A stretch of DNA of 64,000 nucleotides from Adiantum capillus-veneris (taxonomy: Eukaryota; Streptophyta; Polypodiopsida; Polypodiales; Pteridaceae): contig CM043958.1 of the NCBI GenBank assembly GCA_014529385.2, forward strand, positions 83,765,525-83,829,524. Direction: 5' to 3'. A model generated the notes under the pieces. That model was not told where the DNA came from. It did not search any database and was given only the letters and a program-made list of their open reading frames with translations. How positions within the stretch are numbered: position 1 is the first letter of the stretch; the number at the start of each line of letters is the position of its first letter. Of the stretch, positions 24,651-35,619 are shown one piece after another. The position numbers and the translations under genes are program-made.

Positions 24651-26230
24651 CTAATATCTAGCCAACCCAAATTATTTTCTCATATTAAATTGATCACTTA
24701 ATGTGGGAGAATAAACGGGAACAAGGAATAAGATATAGACATGTGCTTATAGATCTATCTCAACATGGGGCCAATGGTAAAGGGGCCAAAATGAGAGATG
24801 GTCTACAAAGAGCAAGGCTAACCAATGGAGAATAAGGACTTAGGGTAAAATTCATTGAAGACCTCCAATAATGTGTGTAAAAGTCCTTTGACCTTAGGTA
24901 AGCTAGGGCTGTGACCTTGAGATGAGAACCCGACCCAGCTCGAGGTGCTTGTCCTGCTTGAGGTGCTTGTAATGCTTGAGGTACTTGTTGTACTTCATTA
25001 AGGTGCTTGAGGTGCTCGTCCCACTGGATGACTAAGGTGCTTGAGGTGCTTGCTTGAGATGCTTGTGGGAACAACCCCAAGCTAGAAGTGCTTTGTCATG
25101 CACGTGATGAGTAAGGTGCTTGAGCACCTAAAGTCAATATGATCCCTACATAAGAGGGGGTGAGCCCATATTGTAGGGGCTAGTGAGAGAACACACATAC
25201 ACACACTCAAGGTAACCCCAAGCCTTAAGAGGCAGCAAGGATACATGTCAAACTCCTACCCATGTTACCTTCAAAAGGTGCTTGAATTCTATTGGCCGGG
25301 CTTAAAAGGGGTCCAATGATAAATTACTTGAATTATCTAATTTTTTTGCCATTTATCAAGTCCTCTCTCTCAAAGGGGAAAGGGGGACACTTGTCCCAAG
25401 ACTACTCCTATTGCTAGAAGTGACCCGAGATTGTGATTGGCTAGGCTTGGCATGAGCCAATGAGCTTCAAGAATGAGCTAGAAGAGGGGGTTGACCAAAG
25501 CAAGAAGGGGCCTTGCTTGCAGGATATACTTGCCCACACACATTCACACACACTCTCATTGTGTGCTATGCAAAGTGAAAGCGATTCCTCTTCTTCTCCA
25601 AGCAAGTAGAGGTTGAGAGCCTACACCAACACTCTTGGCTATGGATTGCAAATCCAACCAAGAGCCATGCTTCAATGCTTAAGCTTTCTATCTTCTCCAT
25701 CTTCATTACTATGCTATTATGTATGCTAGCAAGAAGAGTTATGTTAAGTGATGAACTAATTCTTTTCCCTATGAAATGTTGCTTCTTCCTCTTCCCTACC
25801 CTCTTTCCCTACTAGCTCTCTCCACCTTCAAAGGTGTTTGAGGTCTTGGGACTGAGGCCTGGGATAGTTAAAGATTTCTTCAAAGTTTATGTTATGCTTG
25901 TGATGCATGAAATTTTCCATCTTCATTGCATCACCTAGGTCATAAGGAACACAAAGATTGTATTATAACAAGTCTCTCTTGATGGGAGAAATCATAATAC
26001 AAATGCCTATTGGAGGGGGACCGGCTCCACATAAATCTGGTCCTCAACTGTTGTCATGTTCTCTAAATTCTCTCTCTTGCAAAATTATTGTTCATGCCAA
26101 GTTAACTAATTGCTATGTTTATGTTGCTATCTTCAATTATGTTCACCGGCTATGCTCACAAAGTAATTACTCAAAAGTACTCTCATTAATTTTTCCTACT
26201 CTCAAGTTAAATAGGCAAATTCCATTACAT
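24651..26230. other. non-coding; possible 5' LTR zone of Gypsy-A
   Basis: No gene is supported. The right edge (ccattaca, then a primer-site-like sequence) fits the end of a 5' LTR. A TG-starting sequence near 24649 could be its start, but no matching 3' LTR was found after 59476. A minisatellite lies at 24942-25120. Confidence 0.3.
24942..25120. repeat. minisatellite based on cttgaggtg
   Basis: Irregular copies of the word cttgaggtgcttg and variants recur about a dozen times, with spacers, through 25120. Confidence 0.7.
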
Positions 26231-26242
26231 TGGTGTCACAGC
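26231..26242 (+). other. candidate primer binding site of Gypsy-A
   Basis: TGGTGTCACAGC differs at two positions from the plant initiator-Met tRNA site TGGTATCAGAGC. It follows ccattacat, a plausible LTR end. It lies about 400 bp upstream of the first gag ATG. Confidence 0.45.
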
Positions 26243-26645
26243 ATTTGGTTTCTCTTTTCTTGCTTAAGAAGAGAGGTCCTTAAGTAGCCTGTAAATGGCT
26301 GATTTTGATAATTATATTAGGGTAAGTGGAATTGGGATATATTATCGGTTTTGTTGAGCCCACTATGTGGGATATGGTGCACACCTCGGGAGCTTTGGAC
26401 ATAATAATGGAGTCTTTTTAGACTTGCCTACGGCTTTACCATTATTGAGCCATAAGAAGTCCAAAAGGAGCTAGCCCTCGGAAACTCTGCTATGTTAGAC
26501 CTACTCCCCTACTCTCTATAATTAACCACTTTGAGCCGTGGGTGTAGATACTTAAGAGCCGATTTTCGAAGGCTAAGAGGATTGGCAACTAAGGTTTTGA
26601 ATTGCCAAAGCATACACTAAGTACATACATAAAATATTGTTAATA

Positions 26646-28070
26646 TGGCTGACAATAACCAAGAGAGTAGAATGAACATTGTAACTTTGATTTTGCACAT
26701 GAAGGTGCTAATGATGATGCCCCCATGTTTGTGAATTATCTCATAACTAGGTTGTACCAAGCTATGGGCAACCCTGCTTTGCAAACCAAAGTTACTCAAC
26801 AACTTTTCACTTATGGGATTTCCCTTCCTCTCCAAGAGGAGAGAGAGCTTCGGAGGCCTCTTGAAGAGACCCCCAAAAGAAGACTCTCTCACATACGAGA
26901 GGAGGAATCCAAAGAGCAAGAAAGAAATAAAAGTTAACGTTCCTTTGAAGATGTGGCTCCACGAAAGCGGCGGTCTAGGCGATCGCCCACTCCTCCCAAG
27001 AGGAAAAGATCAACACACAGTCCTTCTCCTCGTCATTCCAAAGATAAGAGAGGAAACAAAGGAAGAAAAGGGCTAGAAAGAGGTCACCTTCTTCTCCTTC
27101 TTCTTCACCTTCCTCCTCTTCCTACAAAGCTATGGCTATTCTCCTAGAGAAAACAGGAAGGGAAGACATCACAAATCATACCCTGCATGGCGAAGGTCAC
27201 AAAAACTAAATAAGTTCAAGGAGGGAGGAAAGAGTATCTCTTTTCTCACCTATGATGGCACCTTTGGTGCTACTGACAAAGTGTTGGCCTTCATCCAACA
27301 ATTTGATGCGGCCTTTGGAGACGAGGGCTTCACGGAGTCCGCCAAGCTACACCATGTAGCTATGCCCTTTCAAAAACCAGCTCGTCTATGGTGGGCTAGC
27401 CTTCGTGGCAACAGTGAAGCCCCAAAGACATGGAAAACTGTACGAGTTTCCATCATGAAGCAATTCCTTGCAAGCAATGCAAAGAACAATGTGCTTACCG
27501 AATGGCACATCTTGAAGCTTCTCTCTCATGAGTCTATCCACAAGTATGTAGACAAGTTTTACGGTTTACATCTCAAGGCTACCATCTTTCAAAAGGTAGA
27601 CTTTGCCGAGAAAAGTCAGCAATTCTGTGCAAGATTACCTGAAGAGATGGTTGAATACATCAACTCTCAACGGCCTGGTACTATTAGCAAAGTAATCCAT
27701 CACATCATGGTTTCTTCACGCATCAATTTCCATCAAGGGGCTAGACAAAATGTCAAGCCCATGGAAAACAAAGATAAAAATGATGCAAAGGGGAAAACCA
27801 ATGCCAATTTTCTTCCCAAGGCACTTCCAACAACAACAACCGTCGGCCCAAGGAGAAGGGAGTTTTCAAAGGTAAAAAAAAACTCTCTGCTGAAGAGCTT
27901 AATGATTTTCACAAGGACCAAAAAGGTTTCAAGTATGGGGATCAAGGACACGGCTGTCGTTCTTGCCCCAAGAAGAATGCTTGCAATGAGACTCCTAGGG
28001 CTTCCACCATCGAAGCTCCAAAAGAAGATGCTCATTTCAAAGGATCATCACTTTCCTATGCTTGGGGAAA
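26646..28070 (+). pseudogene. Gypsy-A gag
   Basis: A possible start ATG at 26646 opens MADNNQ, but the frame soon shifts. From 27241 to 27760 a clear retrotransposon gag domain reads FLTYDGTFGATDKVLAFIQ, then KLHHVAMPF, ARLWWASL, SIMKQFLAS and IHKYVDKFY. Between them (26940-27120) lies a Lys/Arg/Ser-rich basic stretch. A frameshift occurs in an A run near 27876. In the other frame a Cys/His cluster CRSCPKKNAC appears at about 27955-27985, probably the zinc-binding end of gag. Gag packages element RNA into particles. Confidence 0.72.
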
Positions 28071-30219
28071 GGTAAGAGAGCATGATGCCTACATCTTGTT
28101 TGAACCTAGCTCTACTCACAACTTCGGCATTCAAGATTTCGAGATGGGAGGTATGGTAACAACTGACATAGCTTTAAAGGGACAAAAAGACTCCGTTACT
28201 CCCTTGATTGGGAACTTGAGGCTTCATGTCCAAAGCTATGTCAACGAAGAAGACTTTTTCATCTCTCCTCTCCAACATGAGGATGCTATCCTAGGGGCAC
28301 CATGGTTTGATTGCATGGCTTCCAATATGAAGTTCCCTGAAAGGAGAATCTACTTCACCTATAAAGGAAAGAACATGTATATAGATGCTAGTGAGCGTGG
28401 TTGCACCATTCCACTTGTAAGTTCTCCTGCTTTTGATAAATCAATAAAGAGCTCAGTTTCTGCGTACATGATTTTTGTCAAAGAGTCTCCAGAAGACCCT
28501 AATGTTTCATCAAATGTAAATGGTAGGAATCAAGAAGAGTTAGACTTGTCTAATTTTCTAAAGGATTCCAAGATGTATTCATCGATGATATCCCTATGGA
28601 CTGACCTCCAAAATGAGGGGATGATGACCGTCGCATTGAGCTCCTTCCAGGAAGCTCACCGCCTAACATGCCTCCTTATCGAGTCTCACAAGCTCAACAA
28701 GAGGAGATCATGAGGCAAGTATAGGAATTGGTAGACAAAGGGATGGTGATGCCTAGTTCCTCTCCCTTTTGTTCTCCAGTCCTTTTAGTGCAAAAGAAAG
28801 ATGGTACATACCGTATGTGTGTGGACTATCGAGCACTAAACCATATCACTATCAAAAACAAATTTCTCGTGCCTCGAGTAGAAGATCTATTTGATAAGCT
28901 ACAAGGCTCTACCTACTTCAGTAAGATTGACCTTAAAAGTGGCTATCATCAAATAAGGATAGTGGATGAGGATATCGTAAAGACTGCGTTTCACACAACA
29001 TTTGGTCTTTATGAATACCTAGTCATGCCTTTTGGCTTAACTAATGCACCAGCTACGTTCAATCGTCTAATGGAGAAATTTTTTAGACCTTAGTGCAAAT
29101 TCACTGGAGTGTCCTTTGATGATATCATCATCTAATCCAAGTCTTTGGAGGAACATAAGAAACATCTCCAAGTGATTTTTCAAGCATTGAGGGAGAATAA
29201 GCTTTTCCTTAGTGCAAATTCACTGGAGTGTTCTTTGATGATATCATCATCTAATCCAAGTCTTTGATGATATCATCATCTAATCCAAGTCTTTGGAGGA
29301 ACATAAGAAACATCTCCAAGTGATTTTTCAAGCATTGAGGGAGAATAAGCTTTTCCTTAACCAAAAGAAAAGCGAATTTTTCCTTCAAGAGATTCAATAC
29401 CTAGGTCATATTATCTCTCCAGATGGTATCCGTATGGATCCATCGAAGTTAGAGGTAATAAAAGCATAGCCTAACCCAAGGAATCTATATGAGCTAAGAA
29501 GCTTTATTAGTATGTGGCATACTATAGACGCTTCATAGCAAAATTCTCTCAAGTAGCAAGACTATTACATGAATTAACTAAGAAGAACGTTAAGTATGTA
29601 TGGATTGCTAAGGAGCAAAATGCTTTTGACAAGCTCAAAGAGAAGCTTACCTCTCAACCAGTCCTCATGCTTCCTGATCTCTGAAAACCATTTGAGGTTC
29701 AATGTGATGCTTGTGGTGATTGCCTTGGAGCAGTTTTGCTTCAAGAAGGGCATGCCGTAGCATATGAGAGCCGAAGGCTCAAGACGGATGAACGAGTCTT
29801 GGGCATTTATGAGAAAGAGATTTTAGCTATTCTACATGCCCTAGACACATGGAAGCACTATCTAATGAGGAATCCATTTATTCTACGAACTGGCCATCAA
29901 AGTCTCAAGTATTTCATGACGCAAACCAAGCTTTCCGACAAACAAATGAGGTGGGAAAATTTTCTTTCACAATTTAATTTCCATAGTGCTCACATAGATG
30001 GTAAGCACAATCAAGTGGCCGATGCACTTTCACGACGACCAAAAGTTAATGCGGTGTCTATAGCTACTCACAATGATCTATTCTCTATGATGGATGAGTA
30101 TGCTACTGACCTAACTTTAGAGATATAATGTCAGTCCTTGCTTTGGGAAAGAAAGAGGAACCATTCACCTTGCAGGATGGTTATCTTCTCCACGGAAATA
30201 GGCTATGTGTTACCCACTC
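28071..30219 (+). pseudogene. Gypsy-A pol part 1: protease-like, reverse transcriptase, RNase H
   Basis: Protease-like segment: AYILFEPSSTHNF near 28090, where active chromoviral proteases have an Asp in place of this Glu, followed by [44 protein letters not shown] (first catalytic Asp), [12 protein letters not shown], and FDDII in place of the usual YxDD box. A TAG occurs at about 29092, then two tandem duplications (29091-29357). RNase H: VQCDACGDCLGAVL, and ILAILHALDTWKHYL near 29820. The segment ends YLLHGNRLCVTHS at the Copia-2 insertion point and resumes at 57903. Several in-frame stops are present. Confidence 0.8.
29091..29357 (+). repeat. tandem duplications inside the RT coding region of Gypsy-A
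   Basis: A block of about 119 bp starting ttagtgcaaattcactgg (29091) is repeated from about 29210. Inside the second copy the 29-base block gatgatatcatcatctaatc... is itself repeated. Copies are almost identical, so the events are recent relative to other decay. They duplicate the catalytic FDD segment. Confidence 0.88.
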
Positions 30220-30420
30220 TGTTGAAGTGCGTGAGCGAGAGCGTGTATGAGTGTGTGCAGCGATAGAGAAGAGAGGAGAGGAGGAGACCGAGACCTTGTG
30301 TTTGCAGGGGCTAAAACTCACTCTCTACATGTGAGCCCCCTTATTCTATTATGTACATAATGAATAAGTATAGAGGGCAGACACGTGGCCTGACCGGCCA
30401 CATGGGACTTTACCCCAACA
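30220..30420 (-). repeat. Copia-2 left (3') LTR
   Basis: It starts TGTTGAAGTGCG and ends TACCCCAACA on the plus strand. It matches 57700-57897 with about 18 differences or small gaps. Next to its inner end (30421-30430) the minus strand has a short purine tract usable as the polypurine primer site. Confidence 0.9.
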
Positions 30421-30503
30421 ACCTCCCACGTAAAGGCCAATGTGGCCGTGAGAGAAAAAAGAAAACCGTACAAAACCTGTACAAGGCCATCACAAGTATG
30501 ACC

Positions 30504-31123
30504 TCAGCCAACGCCCACTGGCTCACTGAATTTGTGTGCATCCAGCTCTAATTGTAGAGGAAGTATAGAGCGATCGACACCATACTCCGCACCAAAGCCG
30601 CACACATCCTGCAGGTATCTCACCATACGCTGCAAAGTACCCCTATGCTCAAAGCCAATGTCAGTCACTGCACGACTAACTTCTCCCACTGCAAATGCAC
30701 CTACTGCAAATGCAATCTCGGGTCTCGAGATGAGTATCTCATACATGAGACTCCCGAATGCTGATGCAATCCTAGCAATATTTGCCAATCTGACCATCTC
30801 AGTCAAATCTAGCTCAGAACTCCACTCATGGAAATCACCCTGACACACGAACTCCGATCCCTGGATTAAATGCCTAGCTCTAACTCACATACATCAGCCT
30901 TTGGCCTAAGCATATCCATGAATGATTGAATCACGGTTGAATCCTCAACACTCAAGTCATCCATATCCGTCATCGTATTCACGAATGACATGTGCTGCTG
31001 CACAACTGTCTGCACAACTGGCTCAACATGCTCACAAACTGGAGCATCATGCAACATATCCGCAAAGGAGACATGCCTCGTCTCTTTGCATGGCTGCATA
31101 CTCACAAAACTGTGCCGTCTCAC
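30504..31123 (-). pseudogene. Copia-2 RT C-terminal remnant
   Basis: The segment 31123-30866 reads RHVSFADMLHD and an acidic spacer, typical of the region between copia integrase and RT. The segment 30848-30504 reads GSLMYEILISRPEIAFAVG (with the AFAVG motif repeated) and LQRMVRYLQDVCGF. Those correspond to the copia RT connection segment before RNase H. Catalytic RT motifs and integrase are absent, and stops interrupt the frame. The insertion point of Gypsy-B is 70 bp beyond its upstream end. Confidence 0.68.
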
Positions 31124-31199
31124 ACATGACGTACTCGCATTGCATAAATCATGCCAACACTAGCACCTCTAGCTATGACTAGCTATCCACGATGCAATC

Positions 31200-32134
31200 T
31201 GTTGGACGGATACGCCGCGACGGACGTCAGCACAGCGAGAACTCACCTAACAAGTAATGTCAGCTAAGGACGAAGCTCGACCCGCAGGCGCGTGGAAGCA
31301 AGAATAAGGTGTCAACCTACACTCGACCGACTCCTAACTAATTCCTACAGAGGTCTCTACCAATTGTCTAAGTCATAGCCGTCAAGAGTACAAAAGAGGA
31401 AACTTCCTACAACGCTTGCTAGAGCCGAACACCCATCAAACACTTTTGAAACACCATAGAACTTGAAGGAGACCCTACTAATACCTATAGGCCGCTCTCC
31501 CTAAGGTCTATGAACCAAAATCATGACCCAAAACACCCAGTGCAGAAACATGTAGGATGTCTGGCCGAAATCTGCAGGTCTTCGTTTCCGAAATCTGAAG
31601 TGCCTAATGTGTAGCTCTACTCAATGTGAACACGTGGATATGCTGCAATGCGAAATCAGATAATGTATGCTCACCCAAACAACCGACAAAGCTCATAGAA
31701 GGAGCTTCCAAAGCCGGACCGTACGCGTGCAATGTTGGTATTGACGTGTAGCTCTAGTCGGGGGCAACACGCTGCACTTCTCCGCACTAGATTCCGACCA
31801 CCGTAGCACACGTAGCGTCAAGAAGAAGCTCACACACTCTCTCTCGTACACAGTACGCTCACTCCCATACTTCAAACTTGCTTTTAAAACGACAAAAGGT
31901 TTTTGCATTAAGGTCAAAAAGTGGTATATATACCTTACAACTTCTCAAACCCTAAAGTTCCACAATCAACCATCTACTCAATCTAACTATCAAAACTGGG
32001 ATACAATCTGGAAACTTATGTAAGTCCCAATATTTACAAGGTGAAAAATCGGGTTTTCCTCAATGAATGAATAATTACAAAAATAATAGTCCGCCGAGTA
32101 GTTAGATGCCGTGGGGTGTGTCCAGCTTCTAACA
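31200..32134 (-). repeat. Gypsy-B left (3') LTR, 935 bp
   Basis: It differs from the right LTR at roughly 40 positions by eye, mostly C/T or G/A and often in CG context. Near 31548-31562 it carries a half copy (catgtaggatgtct) of the palindrome found in the element's non-coding zones. CAATC precedes it at 31195. Confidence 0.93.
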
Positions 32135-32148
32135 TCCCCCCCCTCCTT
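32135..32148 (-). other. Gypsy-B polypurine tract
   Basis: On the minus strand AAGGAGGGGGGGGA directly precedes the TGTTAG start of the 3' LTR. This is the position and composition expected of the plus-strand primer site in reverse transcription. Confidence 0.85.
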
Positions 32149-32184
32149 GTTCATGTCATCCTCGACATGGCCTTGATCAGTGCT

Positions 32185-35100
32185 TCATCTTATCGTCTCC
32201 CGTATCTTCAGCAGTGATTCGTACCTTGCATGTAGATTCAGCATTGTTGGGCCAAAGATATCTGTATGCATGGTGAAGAACCCCGTGTAGAATGCTTCTT
32301 CAAAATCCTGGAGGTGATAGGATGGTAGAAACATAATTCTTTGATACAACGCATGTATCACCTCCTTGGAAGGCTGACCTGACAGATCATAAGCACGTCT
32401 GTATGTATCCTGGAAGAAGAATATGATGTCGGTCACCTGGCCTGGCTTGAAGGTCTCGAACACTGCTAGGATGGTTCTGCAGATTTTTCTCATCATAATG
32501 CATGTAAGGTCAAGTGAGCCAGTGAACAACTTTATGGCGCCCGTTAGGGTTTTCACCATGTATTGTACACTTATTCTCTCACCTGCCTTCACGCCCGGCA
32601 GCTTTGGGTAGTTTAGCCAAGTGGGTTGGCTTCTTTGCAAGATTTCTTGTGCCTTCCATGTCCTAACCCTTGGTAGAGGACAGAAGCTGAGGTTGTCTCT
32701 GATGTGTTTAGGTGCCTCTACCAAGTGGATTAGGTATTGTGGGTACTTGGTAAGCCAAGCCTTCCTCCACTTTGGCTGAGAATCTACTATGAGATTAACT
32801 CCTTCTGGCCTCGAGGTGTCTGCGTTGTAGAGAGGGACCGTTGGCTCTTCTCTGATTCGTTTGTTTATTGTTGCTGCCTCATATTTTAGCAATGGATATG
32901 GGAGAGAGGGCTGAAGCCACTCACGCCTGAGATTGCTGGCGTCGATCTTTTGAATGGTCATAGATTTGAAGACCCTCTGCTCCCATTCCAAGGCTTCCTT
33001 TGTGCTTTCTCTTAGCTCTGCCTCTATTGCCTTACGCAATTTTTCCTCCTCTTCTTGTGTTAGATCCTGTGGCTCTTGAGAGGATCCTGCTATGATTTCC
33101 TCTGGCATGGGTGTGTCCACAGGATCTGCCACATTGTCGAGGTCGATGCCCTCATTGCCAGCTGGCCCTGAGCTTTCTGCTTCTGCTTGTTGCCGGCCTT
33201 TCAACTCCTCAATTTGCTTGAGGAGTGTCTGATTTTCCGCTTCGGCTTCTCTGTCCATAGTCACGAGGAGGTCATTAAGTTCAGCGTTTACTCTTTCCGC
33301 CTCCTCGAGCTTTATCTTTATGCTCTCCAATTCTTCTTGTAGGGCTTTTTGGCTGTCCTCCATTCTTGTTTGCATTGCGATAGAACCTTCAGCCATCATT
33401 AACCTCTGCTTCTTCTCGAGAGTCAGCTCCTTCTGAAGTTCTTGCATCTGCTCTTCATATATTTGACTCTCGGAAATGATTTTAGTCGAGCTCGTAGCTC
33501 TAACTCTAGCAGGTGATGCTCGCAGCCTCTGGATGGTTTGATCTTTGACTTTTAATTGGTCCTTGAGCTCAAGGACTTCATCCAGGCTTGCTTCTTGTTC
33601 TATCTCTGCCTTTTCCTTGGCATTCCTCATGGCCTCTACTTCTTTTGTTTCTTCTGCCAGCTGTAGTGTTAGATTATCCCGTTCTCTTTCAGCATCTCGC
33701 AATGACTTGCTGAGCTGCAGACACTCCTCTTCAGCTGCTTGTATTCTTTTTGCTGCTGCCTCATTTGATTCTTCCTTTGCTTGGCAGTTTTGTAGAGCCG
33801 TTGCCAAGCTGGCCTGGAGGTCAGCTTCTCTCTCTCTTAGCCCTTGGATTTGTACCTGCAGAGAATCCCTTTCCATCTTGGTCTTTTCTTCGGTGGCCTT
33901 TAGAGTTATCATTTCTTCGTCTGATGCCATAGATTGTGCTCGTATTCCAGCTAGCATTGTCATCACCACGTCCCAGTCATTAGAGGGCGGGTGCAGGTCT
34001 ACCGTGTCGGTAGCAATTTCTTTTAGCTCCACTAGCCGGATGCCTGGCATCTGTTCTTTATGCCCTGTCCTTGCCAAGTCGAATGCGACTGTGGCGGCTT
34101 CTTCCCTTGTATAGCCTGCAGCTAGCAGGTCCAAAAATGCATAATAGGCCTCAGTTAGTCCTTTTTGTTCAGACTCAAGCTTGGCCTCTTCCTTTGGCTC
34201 AGGTTCTTGCCTTTGCTCTTGCTCATCAGCTTGGTTTTCTTCTTGTTTGTCCTCAGCCTCTTTATCTTCTGGTGGAGGGCTGCTAGGCAGTGGTGATGGT
34301 TGCGGGCTGGGTTTAGGGCTATCTGGTAAAGCTGCAAGTTTGCCTTTTAAGTCCCTGTCTGCTTTTGTTTTCCTTTCCCTTTCTTGGCTTTCTTGCTCAT
34401 CTAGCAATGTCTGCCTTATCTGATCCACTTCCTCCTCGTTGAAAGGGACATGGGGAATATTTTCCGCTGCAGCATCAAGAATCTCGAAATTCTTGATATA
34501 ATCTTCAAAGCGGTCCCTCTGCACTCTTCTGGATGATCCGGACATAGACTCGAGAGATGGCTTCCAAAGTTCGTTTAAATCAGCCTTGAGGGCTCTTTCT
34601 GCTCGAAAAATCTCCATCAGCCTCTCGAGTCTTGCCGCTTTTTGTGACCTTGTCTCTTTGGCCGGCACTTGAGCAGACTCCTTTTTTCCTTTCTTCTGCT
34701 CAGGTTGCTCCTCTGCAACTGGCTCTAGCCGTCTCTTCAACCTCGTAGCCACCCTTGGTGCTCTTTGTGGCTCATCTTCCTTGTCTTCTTTTACTCTTAG
34801 CCAATCATTCTGAGATGGGGGATCAGGCCACCTTCCTTTAGCGTGTAGTGCTGCATAAACCACCTTGGTTATCATTTCTCCTGGCACTATGTAGGTTGGC
34901 TTTTTGTTGCCCATTTTTACCAAGCTGTCATGTATGTATGCCGCATAGTTGATTATCTTTGGGGTGCCTTTTGTCATTGCCCAAGTAAACATTGTGGCAA
35001 TTGCACCTGGCGGCATCCTGTACTTTTGTGGCCTCTTCGTGCACATGTGGAAGTACTGGTTGTACAATTGGCTCATGATTGCCACCTTTGGGTTGACAAT

Positions 35101-35619
35101 GTCTTCAAAGGTGTAATTTGCCTTTTTCTCTTTGTACACCTTGACTTCATCCCTTCTTTTTGTTATACTGTCTCCCTGATTGGAGAGATCTAGTGCATGG
35201 GCTACAACCTGCTCCGTGATTATGATCTCTGTATCGGGTCTGCCTTGCAAATCTGTCACCTTGGCCACTCCATCCTCTTTGATGCTTGTTACAAACTCCC
35301 ATACTCTTTTGATGTCCACCCTTGCTGGTATTGCTTCGAAATAGTTATGGAGGTCAATTTTCTCCAAGTAGCCGGCCATTTTGCTTCGTACAAATTCATT
35401 GAGCTCTCTTGGCAGCATTGGTAGCTCTATTACATTGCCTTCATTGTCTTTGAACACTCCCTGGTAGATCTTTAGGTCGTTTGATTCTAACAGATCTTCT
35501 TGTATCCAGGTGCTGGTGGGCTTTAGTGTTCCCTCTGGAATGACAAAAGGTTCCACCTCGTGTAGATATTCTTTGATTGTCATTCTTTTCTTCTTTGCCG
35601 GTGACTTCGAGGCTGCCAT
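32185..35619 (-). CDS. 1144-aa coiled-coil protein carried by Gypsy-B, uninterrupted, function unknown
   Basis: This is the only uninterrupted long ORF in Gypsy-B. Residues 1-14 are basic (SPAKKKRM, like a nuclear signal). 15-270 are globular with no family I recognise (VVAHALDLSN, YTFEDIVNPKVA, MPPGAIATMFTWAM). 285-330 are Lys/Arg-rich. 430-487 are Pro then Glu/Lys/Gln-rich and likely disordered. 495-515 (FLDLLAAGYTREEAATVAF) resemble the first helices of a UBA-like domain. 560-815 are predicted coiled coil. 820-880 are acidic. 885-1144 are a second globular domain ending ARYESLLKIRETIR. There is no protease, RT, zinc finger or membrane segment, so it is not an obvious envelope-like protein. 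It lies between pol and the polypurine tract, where Athila/Tat elements carry extra ORFs. Two decayed relatives lie at 7054-10640 and 15352-16623. Confidence 0.85.
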   Translation of the reverse strand: MAASKSPAKKKRMTIKEYLHEVEPFVIPEGTLKPTSTWIQEDLLESNDLKIYQGVFKDNEGNVIELPMLPRELNEFVRSKMAGYLEKIDLHNYFEAIPARVDIKRVWEFVTSIKEDGVAKVTDLQGRPDTEIIITEQVVAHALDLSNQGDSITKRRDEVKVYKEKKANYTFEDIVNPKVAIMSQLYNQYFHMCTKRPQKYRMPPGAIATMFTWAMTKGTPKIINYAAYIHDSLVKMGNKKPTYIVPGEMITKVVYAALHAKGRWPDPPSQNDWLRVKEDKEDEPQRAPRVATRLKRRLEPVAEEQPEQKKGKKESAQVPAKETRSQKAARLERLMEIFRAERALKADLNELWKPSLESMSGSSRRVQRDRFEDYIKNFEILDAAAENIPHVPFNEEEVDQIRQTLLDEQESQERERKTKADRDLKGKLAALPDSPKPSPQPSPLPSSPPPEDKEAEDKQEENQADEQEQRQEPEPKEEAKLESEQKGLTEAYYAFLDLLAAGYTREEAATVAFDLARTGHKEQMPGIRLVELKEIATDTVDLHPPSNDWDVVMTMLAGIRAQSMASDEEMITLKATEEKTKMERDSLQVQIQGLREREADLQASLATALQNCQAKEESNEAAAKRIQAAEEECLQLSKSLRDAERERDNLTLQLAEETKEVEAMRNAKEKAEIEQEASLDEVLELKDQLKVKDQTIQRLRASPARVRATSSTKIISESQIYEEQMQELQKELTLEKKQRLMMAEGSIAMQTRMEDSQKALQEELESIKIKLEEAERVNAELNDLLVTMDREAEAENQTLLKQIEELKGRQQAEAESSGPAGNEGIDLDNVADPVDTPMPEEIIAGSSQEPQDLTQEEEEKLRKAIEAELRESTKEALEWEQRVFKSMTIQKIDASNLRREWLQPSLPYPLLKYEAATINKRIREEPTVPLYNADTSRPEGVNLIVDSQPKWRKAWLTKYPQYLIHLVEAPKHIRDNLSFCPLPRVRTWKAQEILQRSQPTWLNYPKLPGVKAGERISVQYMVKTLTGAIKLFTGSLDLTCIMMRKICRTILAVFETFKPGQVTDIIFFFQDTYRRAYDLSGQPSKEVIHALYQRIMFLPSYHLQDFEEAFYTGFFTMHTDIFGPTMLNLHARYESLLKIRETIR

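Noticed and set aside
24649-26230. A defined 5' LTR for Gypsy-A
   Set aside because: No matching 3' copy was found after 59476, so only a possible zone is reported.
33545-34114. 189-codon plus-strand ORF, Ser-rich
   Set aside because: It is the antisense shadow of the 1144-codon coiled-coil ORF; Glu/Lys-rich coding DNA gives Ser/Leu-rich open frames on the other strand.
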